Positions 6,322 to 13,274 of a stretch of DNA of 15,024 nucleotides are shown here, piece after piece. The translations under genes and the position numbers were made by a program. The first letter of the stretch is position 1. Each line of letters begins with the position of its first letter. A model generated the notes under the pieces. That model was given only the letters and a program-made list of their open reading frames with translations, had not been told where the DNA came from and did no database searches. Origin of the DNA: WACF01 sp040880205 (GTDB lineage: Bacteria; Pseudomonadota; Gammaproteobacteria; Pseudomonadales; Cellvibrionaceae); the NCBI GenBank assembly GCA_040880205.1, contig JBBDIU010000125.1, positions 1-15,024 on the forward strand, given 5' to 3'.

Positions 6322-7695
6322 TTACGAGCTGGCCGCTTGGCCTTGCTGTCGATCTGGCGGTTGTTCCACGGCTTGCGGTATGTCATCCCCCCGCACCCAA
6401 TCCGCCACGGTTTGGTCATTGATTGCCTGGTCAAAAGCCTGGTCCACCAGCGTCGCCACGCGAGTGATGGCCTTGTCGGCCAATAGCGACGAAGGCATCG
6501 GTGATTCGGGGGCCCGTAAAATCTGCACTACGTCCCTAATGCGGGTCTTGTCCAGCGATCGGGCCGGGATTAGCTGACTGCCGTCGGACGTGGTCGCCAG
6601 TATTTTGTGTTTGATTAACTTATCCATCATGCGCTGAATGACTTTGGGGCCAAGGGACAGATTGGATTCCATTTCAGCAATGGATGTGCCGCCACCGTTA
6701 CTGTCGAACTGCTTGGCTACTCGAAACACTATCGCCAGGCCGGTATGTTCGTCGACGCTGGCGCTGGGTACGTATTTTCGACTACGGGTGATCTGCTGGG
6801 CATGTTGGGCATAGAAGGATACCGATGCACCGATCAGTAGAATGACCCATGCCAGGAAGAGCCACCATAGAAATAGAATGCCCACCATGAAGCTGGAGTA
6901 AATGGCTTCGTAGCGGGTTGAGCCTGTCGCAAATTCGGCAAAAATCAAGCTGGTCCATTGCCAGATAATACCGGCCACCAGGCCGCCGAGAAAGGCGTAC
7001 TTCAGCTTAACTCGGGTATTGGGAATAAACACATAGAGAAAGGTGAACAAGCCGATGATCATGAAGAAAGGGAGCAGTCGGCCGATCAGAGAGAAGGCCC
7101 ACCCGAAGGGTTGAATGTCCCGTATTTCAGTGACAAAGTCCGACCCCACTATAGTGCCGGTGGTGCCGAGTGCGGAGGCGATTAGTACCGGGCCGATAAT
7201 AATGACACTGAGATAATTGCTGAACCGTTGTCCGAGACCGCGAGCTTGGCTGACGCGCCAGATCTCGTTAAAGGCGATTTCTATCTTCTGAATCAGTGAA
7301 ATCACCCAGTAGATCAATAAACCCATGCCGGCGAAGCCGAGCGCGCCCACATTAATGTTGTCCACGAATTGCAGGATGTTTTCGGTGATCACCGGGGCGC
7401 GTTCACCCAGGGGTTCCAGGAAGTTCTGCAAAACGGGCTCGAGCTGGTTGTGGACGCCCAAGGCGGTCAACACCGAAACGCTGAGCGCCAAAAAAGGAAT
7501 GAGTGAAAGCAGCGTGGTATACACCAAGCTCATGGCATGCAAGGTGATGTCGCCATAGATAATGTCGCGAATCACCGCGAATAGAATCCGCGTGAAATGC
7601 CAGATGGTTTTGGTGAGTTGCGAATCACCGCTGTGTTCGGCTTTCCATAGCCAGTGATCGAAACGGACACTCCAGCTTTCAGTGCTTTTTACCAT
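6322..7695 (-). CDS. YihY/BrkB-family inner membrane protein with C-terminal cytoplasmic domain
   Basis: A 457-residue polytopic membrane protein of the YihY (UPF0761, older name BrkB or 'ribonuclease BN') family. Its molecular role is unsettled; the old RNase BN label is known to be wrong. The family fold is visible: a juxtamembrane helix, then about six membrane segments, including SLVYTTLLSLIPFLALSVSV, GFAGMGLLIYWVISLI, SVIIIGPVLIASAL, LPFFMIIGLFTFLYVFIP and FLWWLFLAWVILLIGASV. The hallmark YxxxY-like TRYEAIYSSF and the ARG-x-GQRFSNY loop are present. After the last segment about 140 residues remain, of which about 80 look like a winged-helix domain (AIVFRVAKQF... then IAEMESNLSLGPKVIQRMMDKLIKHKIL). 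The start is uncertain. I chose the ATG at 7695 because the family begins near here. A TTG at 7794 would extend it by 33 unconvincing residues, and neither has a good ribosome binding site. Confidence 0.87.
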   Translation of the reverse strand: MVKSTESWSVRFDHWLWKAEHSGDSQLTKTIWHFTRILFAVIRDIIYGDITLHAMSLVYTTLLSLIPFLALSVSVLTALGVHNQLEPVLQNFLEPLGERAPVITENILQFVDNINVGALGFAGMGLLIYWVISLIQKIEIAFNEIWRVSQARGLGQRFSNYLSVIIIGPVLIASALGTTGTIVGSDFVTEIRDIQPFGWAFSLIGRLLPFFMIIGLFTFLYVFIPNTRVKLKYAFLGGLVAGIIWQWTSLIFAEFATGSTRYEAIYSSFMVGILFLWWLFLAWVILLIGASVSFYAQHAQQITRSRKYVPSASVDEHTGLAIVFRVAKQFDSNGGGTSIAEMESNLSLGPKVIQRMMDKLIKHKILATTSDGSQLIPARSLDKTRIRDVVQILRAPESPMPSSLLADKAITRVATLVDQAFDQAINDQTVADWVRGDDIPQAVEQPPDRQQGQAASS

Positions 7696-7848
7696 GGGTA
7701 AGGTGCCATGCGCGTCATTTGCTTCCGGGGTTGAGGAACGGAGGGTCAGTGTAGCGCCTTGGCCGGGGAAAAACGAGGTGGGGACGGTGGGCAAGGAATG
7801 TGGGGGCGTAACGATACCGCACTCGGTTTTTCATCGTTTCCCGTGGTT

Positions 7849-8676
7849 TCATCCAAAGGTATGTTCGTCGCTCGGGAACAGACCTTTTTTTACGTCGTCG
7901 GCGTATTTGAGAAGGGCGTTGGGGATATCGCCGGCCTCGGTGAGGAAGTTTTTGGCGAATTTGGGTGGTTGGGGTGTCAGGCCCAGAATGTCATTGATCA
8001 CCAACACCTGGGCGTCGGTGTGGCGGCCCGCGCCGATGCCAATGGTGGCCATGGATACGTTTTCCGTGATGCGCTGCGCCAGGGCCACGGGTACACACTC
8101 CAGCACCAGCAAGTCCGCTCCCGCTTCGTCCAGTAACTTGGCATCGTTAAAGATAGCATCGGCTTGCGGCTGGGTTTTCCCCTGGGCGCGGAAGCCGCCG
8201 AATATGTTGACCGATTGCGGGGTCAGGCCGAGGTGGGCGCACACAGGTATGCCCCGTTCGGTGAGCATTTTTACTGTTTCCGCCAGCCATTCACCCCCTT
8301 CCAGTTTGACCATGTTGGCGCCGGCCCGCATGATCCTGGCGGCGTTGTCCAGTGCCTGCTGTGGCGTGGCATAGGTCATGAAAGGCAGGTCCCCCATGAT
8401 CAGGGATTTGTCATTGCCGCGCGCCACCGCTTCCACGTGGTAGATCATTTGCTCCATGGTCACTGGGATTGTGGTTTTGTAGCCCAGCACCGTCATGCCC
8501 AGGCTGTCGCCCACCAGCAGGACTTCCACCCCGGTTTGCCGGGCCATGGCGGCCATGGGCGCGTCATACAGCGCGACCGTCACGAATTTCTCGCCGGCGG
8601 CCTTCATCTTGCGCAGGGTGGTTAGGGTAACGGCCTTGTCGAGGGCGGTTTCGGCGGAGATCTGTCCGTAGGGCAT
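7849..8676 (-). CDS. panB: 3-methyl-2-oxobutanoate hydroxymethyltransferase (ketopantoate synthesis)
   Basis: This enzyme transfers a hydroxymethyl group from 5,10-methylenetetrahydrofolate to alpha-ketoisovalerate, the first committed step to pantothenate and coenzyme A, in the cytoplasm. At 275 residues it is slightly longer at the N-terminus than the E. coli enzyme (264). Motifs are LLVGDSLGM (metal-binding Asp57), GDLPFMTYA (Asp96), NMVKLEGGEW (Glu126), CAHLGLTPQSV, LLVLECVP (catalytic Glu193), IGIGAG and PKFAKNF. Every key residue sits exactly 12 positions after its E. coli counterpart, which supports the ATG at 8676 as the frame but not strictly as the start, since no ribosome binding site is seen. 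It follows the kinase gene by 32 bases. The usual partner panC is not downstream, so pantothenate synthetase must be encoded elsewhere. Confidence 0.97.
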   Translation of the reverse strand: MPYGQISAETALDKAVTLTTLRKMKAAGEKFVTVALYDAPMAAMARQTGVEVLLVGDSLGMTVLGYKTTIPVTMEQMIYHVEAVARGNDKSLIMGDLPFMTYATPQQALDNAARIMRAGANMVKLEGGEWLAETVKMLTERGIPVCAHLGLTPQSVNIFGGFRAQGKTQPQADAIFNDAKLLDEAGADLLVLECVPVALAQRITENVSMATIGIGAGRHTDAQVLVINDILGLTPQPPKFAKNFLTEAGDIPNALLKYADDVKKGLFPSDEHTFG

Positions 8677-8708
8677 GGGGTTGTGCCTATTGCGGGGCGC
8701 CGGAGCGC

Positions 8709-9386
8709 TTAAAGAACGGAAGGGTTGTAGTAGTGGCGACCGCTTTTGGTGTTCAGCAGGTATTCCACGAATTGCTTGTAATGTTTGGGATTGTCTACCA
8801 GGTCGATATCGGCCGAGTTCACCATCAGCAAGGGTGAGCGATCGTAGTAGTGGAAGAACTTGGTATAGGCCTCGTTCAAAGCAGTCAGGTAGTTGAGGTC
8901 GATGTGTTTCTCCGCGGGGTTGCCGCGCTTGCGAATGCGTTCCATCAGGGTTTCGATGGGCGCCTGCAAAAATATCACAATATCCGGCGTGGTGGTGTCG
9001 ATGGTCAACTGATCGTAGACCTGCTGGTAGAGCCGGAATTCGTCGTCATCCAGGGTAACCTGGGCAAACAGTTGGTCTTTTTCCATGAGGAAGTCGGCAA
9101 TGCGTACCGGCTCGAACATATCGCCCTGTCGCAGCTCTTGCAATTGTTTGGCGCGTTGAAACAGAAAATGCAGTTGAGTGGGCAGGGCCGAGGCGCGCTG
9201 GTCCTGGTAGAAACGTTCCAGAAAGGGATTGTTGTCGGTGGATTCCAGCAGGGTTTCATAGCCAAAGGTTTTGGCCAAATTCTTCGCCAGGGTGGTTTTA
9301 CCCACCCCGATAGGGCCTTCGACAGCAATGTAGCGAGGAATCGTTTGCGGGTCGTGATCGACTTGCAGATTGAGCGCGGTGGTCAA
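8709..9386 (-). CDS. deoxynucleoside kinase (dGK/dCK family)
   Basis: A 225-residue P-loop kinase that should phosphorylate deoxynucleosides at the 5' hydroxyl for dNTP salvage. It shows the Walker A motif EGPIGVGKTTL (23-33) and, after it, LLESTDNNPFLERFYQD with the base-catalyst glutamate region. Next come the QLHFLFQRAKQL helix, the lid arginines in ERIRKRG, and the C-terminal NSADIDLVDNP. The length and motif order fit the bacterial dGK/dCK family (PF01712) rather than thymidylate kinase. I place the start at TTG 9386 because AGGAG lies six bases upstream, inside the last codons of folK. A TTG at 9425 would overlap folK by 37 bases and lacks such a site. Only two bases separate the folK stop from this start, which points to translational coupling. 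It lies between the folate and pantothenate genes in one operon. Confidence 0.93.
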   Translation of the reverse strand: MTTALNLQVDHDPQTIPRYIAVEGPIGVGKTTLAKNLAKTFGYETLLESTDNNPFLERFYQDQRASALPTQLHFLFQRAKQLQELRQGDMFEPVRIADFLMEKDQLFAQVTLDDDEFRLYQQVYDQLTIDTTTPDIVIFLQAPIETLMERIRKRGNPAEKHIDLNYLTALNEAYTKFFHYYDRSPLLMVNSADIDLVDNPKHYKQFVEYLLNTKSGRHYYNPSVL

Positions 9387-9388
9387 CG

Positions 9389-9898
9389 TTAGCTCCTGAC
9401 TCTTTTCAATCCTGTGGCGGGGCAACGGGCTAATAATGACTCAAGCGGGGTGCCGTTGGGAAGTACCAGATCCGGACTGATGTCCGCCAGGGGATAGAGT
9501 ACAAAATTGCGCTCGCCCAAGCGAGGGTGGGGGATCTGCAAGCGATCAGTGGCGATTACCCGGTCCCCGTAGAGCAGTATGTCCAGATCCAGGGTCCGAG
9601 CCGCCCAGCGCACTCGGCGTTCACGGCCCTGGGCGGCTTCGATCGCCTGCAAGTGGCGAAACAGCGATTCCGGTGCCAGCCCGGTTTCCAGCAGGACCAC
9701 GCCGTTGACGTAGTCCGGCTGCGGGCCGGGGCCAACGGCTTTGCTTTGGTACCAACCGGATCTTGCCCGCAACTGGGTGGAGGGTAGCTGAGTGAGCGCT
9801 TGCAAACCGAGTTCCACTTGGCGGCGGGGCTCGTCAAGATTACTGCCCAGGGCAATGTAAGCCAACTGGATAGGGGCTCGGGAAAGCTCAGGAGTCAT
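9389..9898 (-). CDS. folK: 6-hydroxymethyl-7,8-dihydropterin pyrophosphokinase
   Basis: HPPK uses ATP to pyrophosphorylate 6-hydroxymethyl-dihydropterin, giving the substrate of dihydropteroate synthase in folate synthesis. The 169-residue protein has the full signature: YIALGSNL (14-21), the SGWYQSKAVGP loop, PDYVNGVVLLET, RWAARTLDLDILLYG with the two magnesium-binding aspartates Asp104 and Asp106, and IPHPRLGERNFVLYPLADI. The length is normal. The ATG overlaps the pcnB stop as ATGA (9898-9895), the usual sign of translational coupling. The pcnB-folK order is widespread in gammaproteobacteria. Methylene-tetrahydrofolate links folK indirectly to panB further down the operon. Confidence 0.97.
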   Translation of the reverse strand: MTPELSRAPIQLAYIALGSNLDEPRRQVELGLQALTQLPSTQLRARSGWYQSKAVGPGPQPDYVNGVVLLETGLAPESLFRHLQAIEAAQGRERRVRWAARTLDLDILLYGDRVIATDRLQIPHPRLGERNFVLYPLADISPDLVLPNGTPLESLLARCPATGLKRVRS

Positions 9899-11223
9899 TG
9901 GGGGGGTCGCTTGCGTGGTTGACGTTTGCGCGCGCGCTTGCGGGGCCCCTGGACCTCACTGGCCATGGCCTTGCGTTCCGCTTCGTCCGACGCCTGAAAT
10001 CGCGTCCACCATTCACCCAGCCCGGCGTGATCCTCACCCGCCTGTTCCCGCAGCAGCAGGAAATCGTAAGCCGCCCGAAAGCGGGGGTGGCTGAGCAGGC
10101 GAAAGGCCTGATTGCCGGAACGACGCGGCAGCCGCAGTTGCAGCTCCCAGATCTCGCGAATGGGCATGGTAAAGCGTCGGGGAATGGATACCCGTTGTAT
10201 TTGCCGGTTGATTACCCACTGGGCGGCCTGTTGCAGGGCCGGCAGGGGCGACACGCCATCGGCCACCAATTGTTCCTGGTGGGCCGTCGCCGCCGGCCAC
10301 AAGATAATCGCCAGAATAAATGCCGGCGTGACTCGCTGATTGTTGTGAATACGCAGGTCCGTGTTGATGGCCGCCTGTCGAATCAGTGCTCCCGCAAATT
10401 CGTTATCGGCTTTCAGCAGCGCGCCGGTTTCCGGGAACAGATGATCAAACAGGCCGTAGCGCCGCAACTCATCGTAGACCTTGGTGGCTTGGCCGGTCAT
10501 AAATAGTTTCAGCACTTCGTCGAACAGTCGGGCTGGGGGCACATTGCCCAGCAGGTGTCCCAGATCGTGGATTGGCCCGGCGGTGGCGGATTCAATGGCG
10601 AAATCCAGTTTGGCGGCCAGTCGAACAGCTCGCAACATGCGCACCGGATCTTCCTGGTAGCGGGTAACCGGGTCGCCGATCATGCGCACCCGTTTTGCCT
10701 GAATGTCGGCGATTCCGCTGGTGAAATCGGTAATCTCGCCGCGGCTGGGCGAGTAGTACAAGGCGTTCATGGTGAAGTCGCGGCGCAGTGCATCGGATTC
10801 GATGTCGCCATAGACGTTGTCGCGCAGCAACATGCCGTGTTCCGAGCTTGCGGCTTCGATGTTGTTGCCGGTCTCGTGGTGGGCGCGGAAGGTGGTGACT
10901 TCAGTGACTTCCCGGCCGGTTCGGACGTGGACAATGCGAAACCGCCGGCCGATGATGTGTGCCCGGCGAAACTGGGCTCTGATTTCCTCCGGTGTGGCGT
11001 CGGTGGCAATGTCGAAGTCTTTCGGATGGCCCCCAACCAGCAGATCGCGCACGCAGCCGCCCACCAAGTAGGCTTGGAAACCAGCCTCTTCCAAGCGCTC
11101 GACAATTTGCAAGGCGCTGGTGTTAATGTCTTCCGCGGTTACCCGGTGTTCACGCGCACTTAGCCTGGCCGGCGTGGTTCCCGGCGGTCGGGATTTACCT
11201 TCGGAGGGAGAAGTTTTGGGCAT
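9895..11223 (-). CDS. pcnB: poly(A) polymerase I
   Basis: PcnB adds 3' poly(A) tails that mark RNAs for decay and, in E. coli, controls plasmid copy number through RNA I. The 442-residue protein has the class II nucleotidyltransferase head YLVGGCVRDLLVG (52-64), the catalytic KDFDIATDATPEE with Asp69 and Asp71, RRFRIVHV, the second-half motif RRDFTMNALYY, and YQEDPVRMLRAVRLAAKLDF in the neck. Its long N-terminal leader and very basic C-terminal tail (GPRKRARKRQPRKR) are typical of PcnB and distinguish it from CCA-adding enzyme. Ribosome binding before the ATG at 11223 is weak. A TGG-TAGAAT extended -10 lies about 45 bases upstream. It heads the pcnB-folK-kinase-panB run and is separated from the upstream small RNA by a strong terminator. 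Confidence 0.97.
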   Translation of the reverse strand: MPKTSPSEGKSRPPGTTPARLSAREHRVTAEDINTSALQIVERLEEAGFQAYLVGGCVRDLLVGGHPKDFDIATDATPEEIRAQFRRAHIIGRRFRIVHVRTGREVTEVTTFRAHHETGNNIEAASSEHGMLLRDNVYGDIESDALRRDFTMNALYYSPSRGEITDFTSGIADIQAKRVRMIGDPVTRYQEDPVRMLRAVRLAAKLDFAIESATAGPIHDLGHLLGNVPPARLFDEVLKLFMTGQATKVYDELRRYGLFDHLFPETGALLKADNEFAGALIRQAAINTDLRIHNNQRVTPAFILAIILWPAATAHQEQLVADGVSPLPALQQAAQWVINRQIQRVSIPRRFTMPIREIWELQLRLPRRSGNQAFRLLSHPRFRAAYDFLLLREQAGEDHAGLGEWWTRFQASDEAERKAMASEVQGPRKRARKRQPRKRPPQ

Positions 11224-11365
11224 AGTAAATCGACAGCTTTGCGCGCTGGCGCATTGGCAAAGTTGGCGATTCTACCATGAACCAGCGGATGGCCGGCATG
11301 GGAAGTCGGAACTGTGCGGTTGGAAATATGGAGTGGGAAGTCGAAATTGACACGGGCCGTACAGC
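11224..11365. other. pcnB leader region downstream of the small RNA terminator
   Basis: This 142-base stretch between the sRNA terminator and the pcnB start contains the extended -10 candidate at 11269-11277. It also holds an exact 10-bp direct repeat, TGGGAAGTCG, at 11299-11308 and 11334-11343 (35 bp between starts), just upstream of that promoter. No gene is seen. A minus-strand open frame here runs through the terminator and has no ribosome binding site. Confidence 0.45.
11269..11277 (-). promoter_or_regulatory. candidate extended -10 promoter for pcnB
   Basis: On the minus strand the sequence reads TGGTAGAAT, a TGn extension joined to a 5-of-6 match to TATAAT. No -35 hexamer stands out, as is normal for extended -10 promoters. 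Transcription would start near 11262, giving a leader of roughly 40 bases. It would let the pcnB operon be made independently of the upstream sigma-54 unit. Confidence 0.38.
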
Positions 11366-11391
11366 AAAACGGGAAAGCCTAAGCTTTCCCG
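11366..11391 (-). terminator. Rho-independent terminator of the CrcZ-like RNA
   Basis: On the minus strand CGGGAAAGC, a tetraloop TTAG, and GCTTTCCCG form a perfect 9-bp stem followed at once by TTTT. It ends the CA-motif RNA about 190 nt from its sigma-54 promoter and lies about 140 bases upstream of pcnB. Confidence 0.9.
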
Positions 11392-11557
11392 CCAATCTTG
11401 GTTCATCTAACTTGTTAGTTATTAGTCAGACATCCGTGCATGAATTTGCTAACTGGCAAACCCTCTCCAAGTAAAAGTCTGTTTTAATTATTGTTATTCT
11501 TTGTTGTTGTTAAGCTCTGTTTTTGCGCTTTATTATTCTTTGTTGTTGTTTTTGTAA
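11366..11557 (-). ncRNA. crcZ: CrcZ-like Hfq/Crc-titrating small RNA
   Basis: A stand-alone transcript of about 190 nt bounded by a sigma-54 promoter and a perfect intrinsic terminator, lying between cbrB and pcnB exactly where Pseudomonas carries CrcZ. It contains two near-identical A-rich tracts, AACAACAACAAAGAATAA (plus-strand 11530-11550 and 11491-11511, 20 of 21 aligned bases the same). Each holds overlapping AAnAAnAA 'CA motifs', the known binding sites for Hfq with Crc. A third A-rich stretch (ACTAATAACTAACAAG) lies nearer the 3' end. In Pseudomonas this RNA rises on poor carbon sources under CbrA/CbrB, sequesters Hfq, and so lifts catabolite repression. Here it is about half the usual length (roughly 400 nt in P. 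aeruginosa) with fewer motifs. The 5' end is estimated from the -12 element. The function is inferred from position and motifs, and crc and hfq are not in this window. Confidence 0.82.
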
Positions 11558-11567
11558 AGTTTACTAA

Positions 11568-11583
11568 AGCACGGGCTGTGCCA
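11568..11583 (-). promoter_or_regulatory. sigma-54 (-24/-12) promoter of the CrcZ-like RNA
   Basis: The minus strand reads TGGCACAGCCCGTGCT, matching TGGCACG-N4-TTGCW at both invariant doublets. GG and GC are separated by exactly 10 bases. The predicted start is about 12 bases past the -12 element, near 11557, directly ahead of the first CA motif. A sigma-54 promoter needs an NtrC-type activator, and cbrB is the adjacent upstream gene. Confidence 0.87.
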
Positions 11584-11658
11584 CATGGGTAAATTCCATT
11601 AAAAACAGAGACTTATGTTTTTTGTTAGACTTGCAACGGGTCCCTCACTATTTCCTAT

Positions 11659-11707
11659 CGTTACTGATCGTGTCAAGAAACGTTACAAGCGTTATAGGAA
11701 GGTAACA
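11659..11707 (-). promoter_or_regulatory. candidate CbrB upstream activating sequence (three half-sites)
   Basis: On the minus strand TGTTAC (11707-11702) is followed by GTAACG (11686-11681) and GTAACG again (11664-11659). The first two form an inverted pair separated by 15 bases. Subsite-to-subsite spacing is 21 and 22 bp, two helical turns. The array lies roughly 100-150 bases upstream of the predicted sigma-54 start, the usual distance for an NtrC-type activator. As I recall it, CbrB in Pseudomonas binds TGTTAC/GTAACA-type half-sites. The DNA between the array and the promoter is A/T-rich, as expected of a bent loop, but I see no exact IHF match. Confidence 0.6.
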
Positions 11708-11753
11708 GTTTGTGGACGCGAAATATCCTATTAGCGCCAATTGGGGAACATTT

Positions 11754-13181
11754 TCAACTGACGGATTTCACGCCGTTTGCGGGTGATTTCTTGCGCGGAA
11801 TGCCCAGACGTTGGCGTCGTTCCCATAGGCATTTGCGGCTGACGCCCAGTTTGCGGGCCAGTTCGGTTTCGCTCATGGAGTCCTGGTGTTCCAGAACGAA
11901 GCGCTGGAAGTAATCTTCCAGGGAGAGGTCTTCACTGGGATCCAGACCGTGGCGCCGGTTGCCGCCATCGCCAAGGGCTTGGGTGTTGCGGGCTTGGGCA
12001 AGGGCACCCTCGCCGGCCTCGACTTTGACCAGATCCAGGTCCAGGGCCAACAGATCGTGGCTGATTTCCGCCTCGTCCTCACAAAGGATGACGGCCCGCT
12101 GGATGGCGTTTTCCATTTCCCGCACATTGCCGGGCCAGTGATAGGTGGTGATGGCTTGAATCGCCTCCGGGGACAAGCTCAGAGAGGGCTTGTTGAACTT
12201 CTCGCAATAGCGTTCCAACAGGAATTCCGCCATGGCAATGACGTCCCGGCCGCGCTCGCGCAGCGGCGGCAGCGAGAGTTGCACGACGTTGATACGGTAG
12301 TAAAGATCCTCCCGAAAGCGCCCCTCGTAGGCCAACTTGGCCAGGTTTCGGTGAGTGGCGGCAATCAGGCGCACATCGACCTTGCGCGACTCCACCGAAC
12401 CGATGGGGCGGACCTCGCCCTCCTGAAGTACCCGCAACAGGCGTGCCTGGGCTTCCAGGGGCAGTTCGCCAATCTCATCCAGGAACAGCGTGCCGCCGTC
12501 GGCGGCGGCCACCAGACCTTCGCGGGTGTTGGCGGCGCCGGTGAAGGCCCCTTTCTCGTGGCCGAATAGTTCCGATTCGATCAGGGTGTCCGGGATGGCG
12601 GCGCAGTTGACGGACACGATAGGCTGCGACTTGCGCGGGCTCTCGTTATGGATGGCGCGGGCCACCAGTTCCTTGCCAGTGCCGGTTTCGCCATGTATCA
12701 GGACCGTGGCGGAGGTGGGGGCCACTTTGTGAATGCGGTTGTAGATATCCTTCATAACCGTACTGCTACCGATCATGCCGTTGATAGCGGCTGAGGAGGT
12801 TTTGGAGGGCTTCTTCTGTGTGGCCGCGTCGCTGGCCTTGCCGATGGCCTGTTTCACCGCCGCGGTCATTTTTTCATGGTCAAAGGGCTTGGCGATGTAA
12901 TCCACGGCCCCCATCCGCATGGAGTCCACCGCGGAGCGCAGGCTGGCATAACTGGTCATGATAAGTACCGGCACCTCGCCAGCCAGTTTGATCAAGTCTG
13001 TTCCCGGTGCGCCAGGGAGACGCAAGTCACTGATAATAAGGTTGAATTCCTCGAGATTGAATTTGCTGGTGGCCTCCCTGACCGATGCCGCTACTGATAC
13101 CTGGTATTTATTCCGCTCCAGCAGCTTGCGCAACGCGGTGCGGATAATCACTTCATCTTCAACAACTAAAATTCTACTCAT
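11754..13181 (-). CDS. cbrB: NtrC-family sigma-54-dependent response regulator CbrB
   Basis: A 475-residue three-domain activator. Residues 1-115 form the receiver, with phospho-acceptor Asp52 (ISDLRLPG), acidic VVEDE (6-10), the switch MTSYA and Lys98 in AKPF. Residues about 135-370 form the AAA+ domain, with Walker A HGETGTGKE (163-171), the sigma-54 contact loop GAFTGA (211-216), Walker B TLFLDEIGE (231-239) and sensor II HWPGNVREMENAIQRAV. The C-terminal Fis-type helix-turn-helix ends in LARKLGVSRKCLWERRQRLGIPRK, characteristic of CbrB. With CbrA it controls use of carbon and nitrogen sources (for example histidine, arginine and proline in Pseudomonas). The sigma-54 promoter and half-sites immediately downstream are its expected target. 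It follows cbrA across a 176-bp spacer. No strong ribosome binding site is visible. Confidence 0.95.
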   Translation of the reverse strand: MSRILVVEDEVIIRTALRKLLERNKYQVSVAASVREATSKFNLEEFNLIISDLRLPGAPGTDLIKLAGEVPVLIMTSYASLRSAVDSMRMGAVDYIAKPFDHEKMTAAVKQAIGKASDAATQKKPSKTSSAAINGMIGSSTVMKDIYNRIHKVAPTSATVLIHGETGTGKELVARAIHNESPRKSQPIVSVNCAAIPDTLIESELFGHEKGAFTGAANTREGLVAAADGGTLFLDEIGELPLEAQARLLRVLQEGEVRPIGSVESRKVDVRLIAATHRNLAKLAYEGRFREDLYYRINVVQLSLPPLRERGRDVIAMAEFLLERYCEKFNKPSLSLSPEAIQAITTYHWPGNVREMENAIQRAVILCEDEAEISHDLLALDLDLVKVEAGEGALAQARNTQALGDGGNRRHGLDPSEDLSLEDYFQRFVLEHQDSMSETELARKLGVSRKCLWERRQRLGIPRKKSPANGVKSVS

Positions 13182-13216
13182 AATTCGCGACGTCAGCTCT
13201 CAGCCCTGGTTCCTAC

Positions 13217-13234
13217 GGTAACACTTCGGGTAAC
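13217..13234 (-). promoter_or_regulatory. GTTACC direct repeat in the cbrB leader
   Basis: On the minus strand GTTACC occurs at 13234-13229 and 13222-13217, starts 12 bp apart. The second reads TGTTACC and so matches the half-site of the array upstream of the small RNA. It lies 36-53 bases before the cbrB ATG. Autoregulation by CbrB is possible, but the orientation (direct, one turn apart) differs from that array. Confidence 0.3.
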
Positions 13235-13274
13235 GGCGTATCCTAGGGTATTTTTCACTCAAAGCAAAGGTCGG

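Noticed and set aside
11195..11395. Minus-strand open frame of 66 codons overlapping the pcnB start
   Set aside because: It runs through the perfect intrinsic terminator and into pcnB in another frame, with no ribosome binding site.
11628..11644. TTGCA at 11630-11634 (minus strand) as the -12 element of a second sigma-54 promoter
   Set aside because: The matching -24 position reads GA instead of the invariant GG. The site at 11568-11583 fits both doublets.
11886..12569. Plus-strand open frame of 227 codons antisense to cbrB
   Set aside because: It mirrors the AAA+ domain of CbrB. There is no start signal, and the composition is typical of an antisense shadow.
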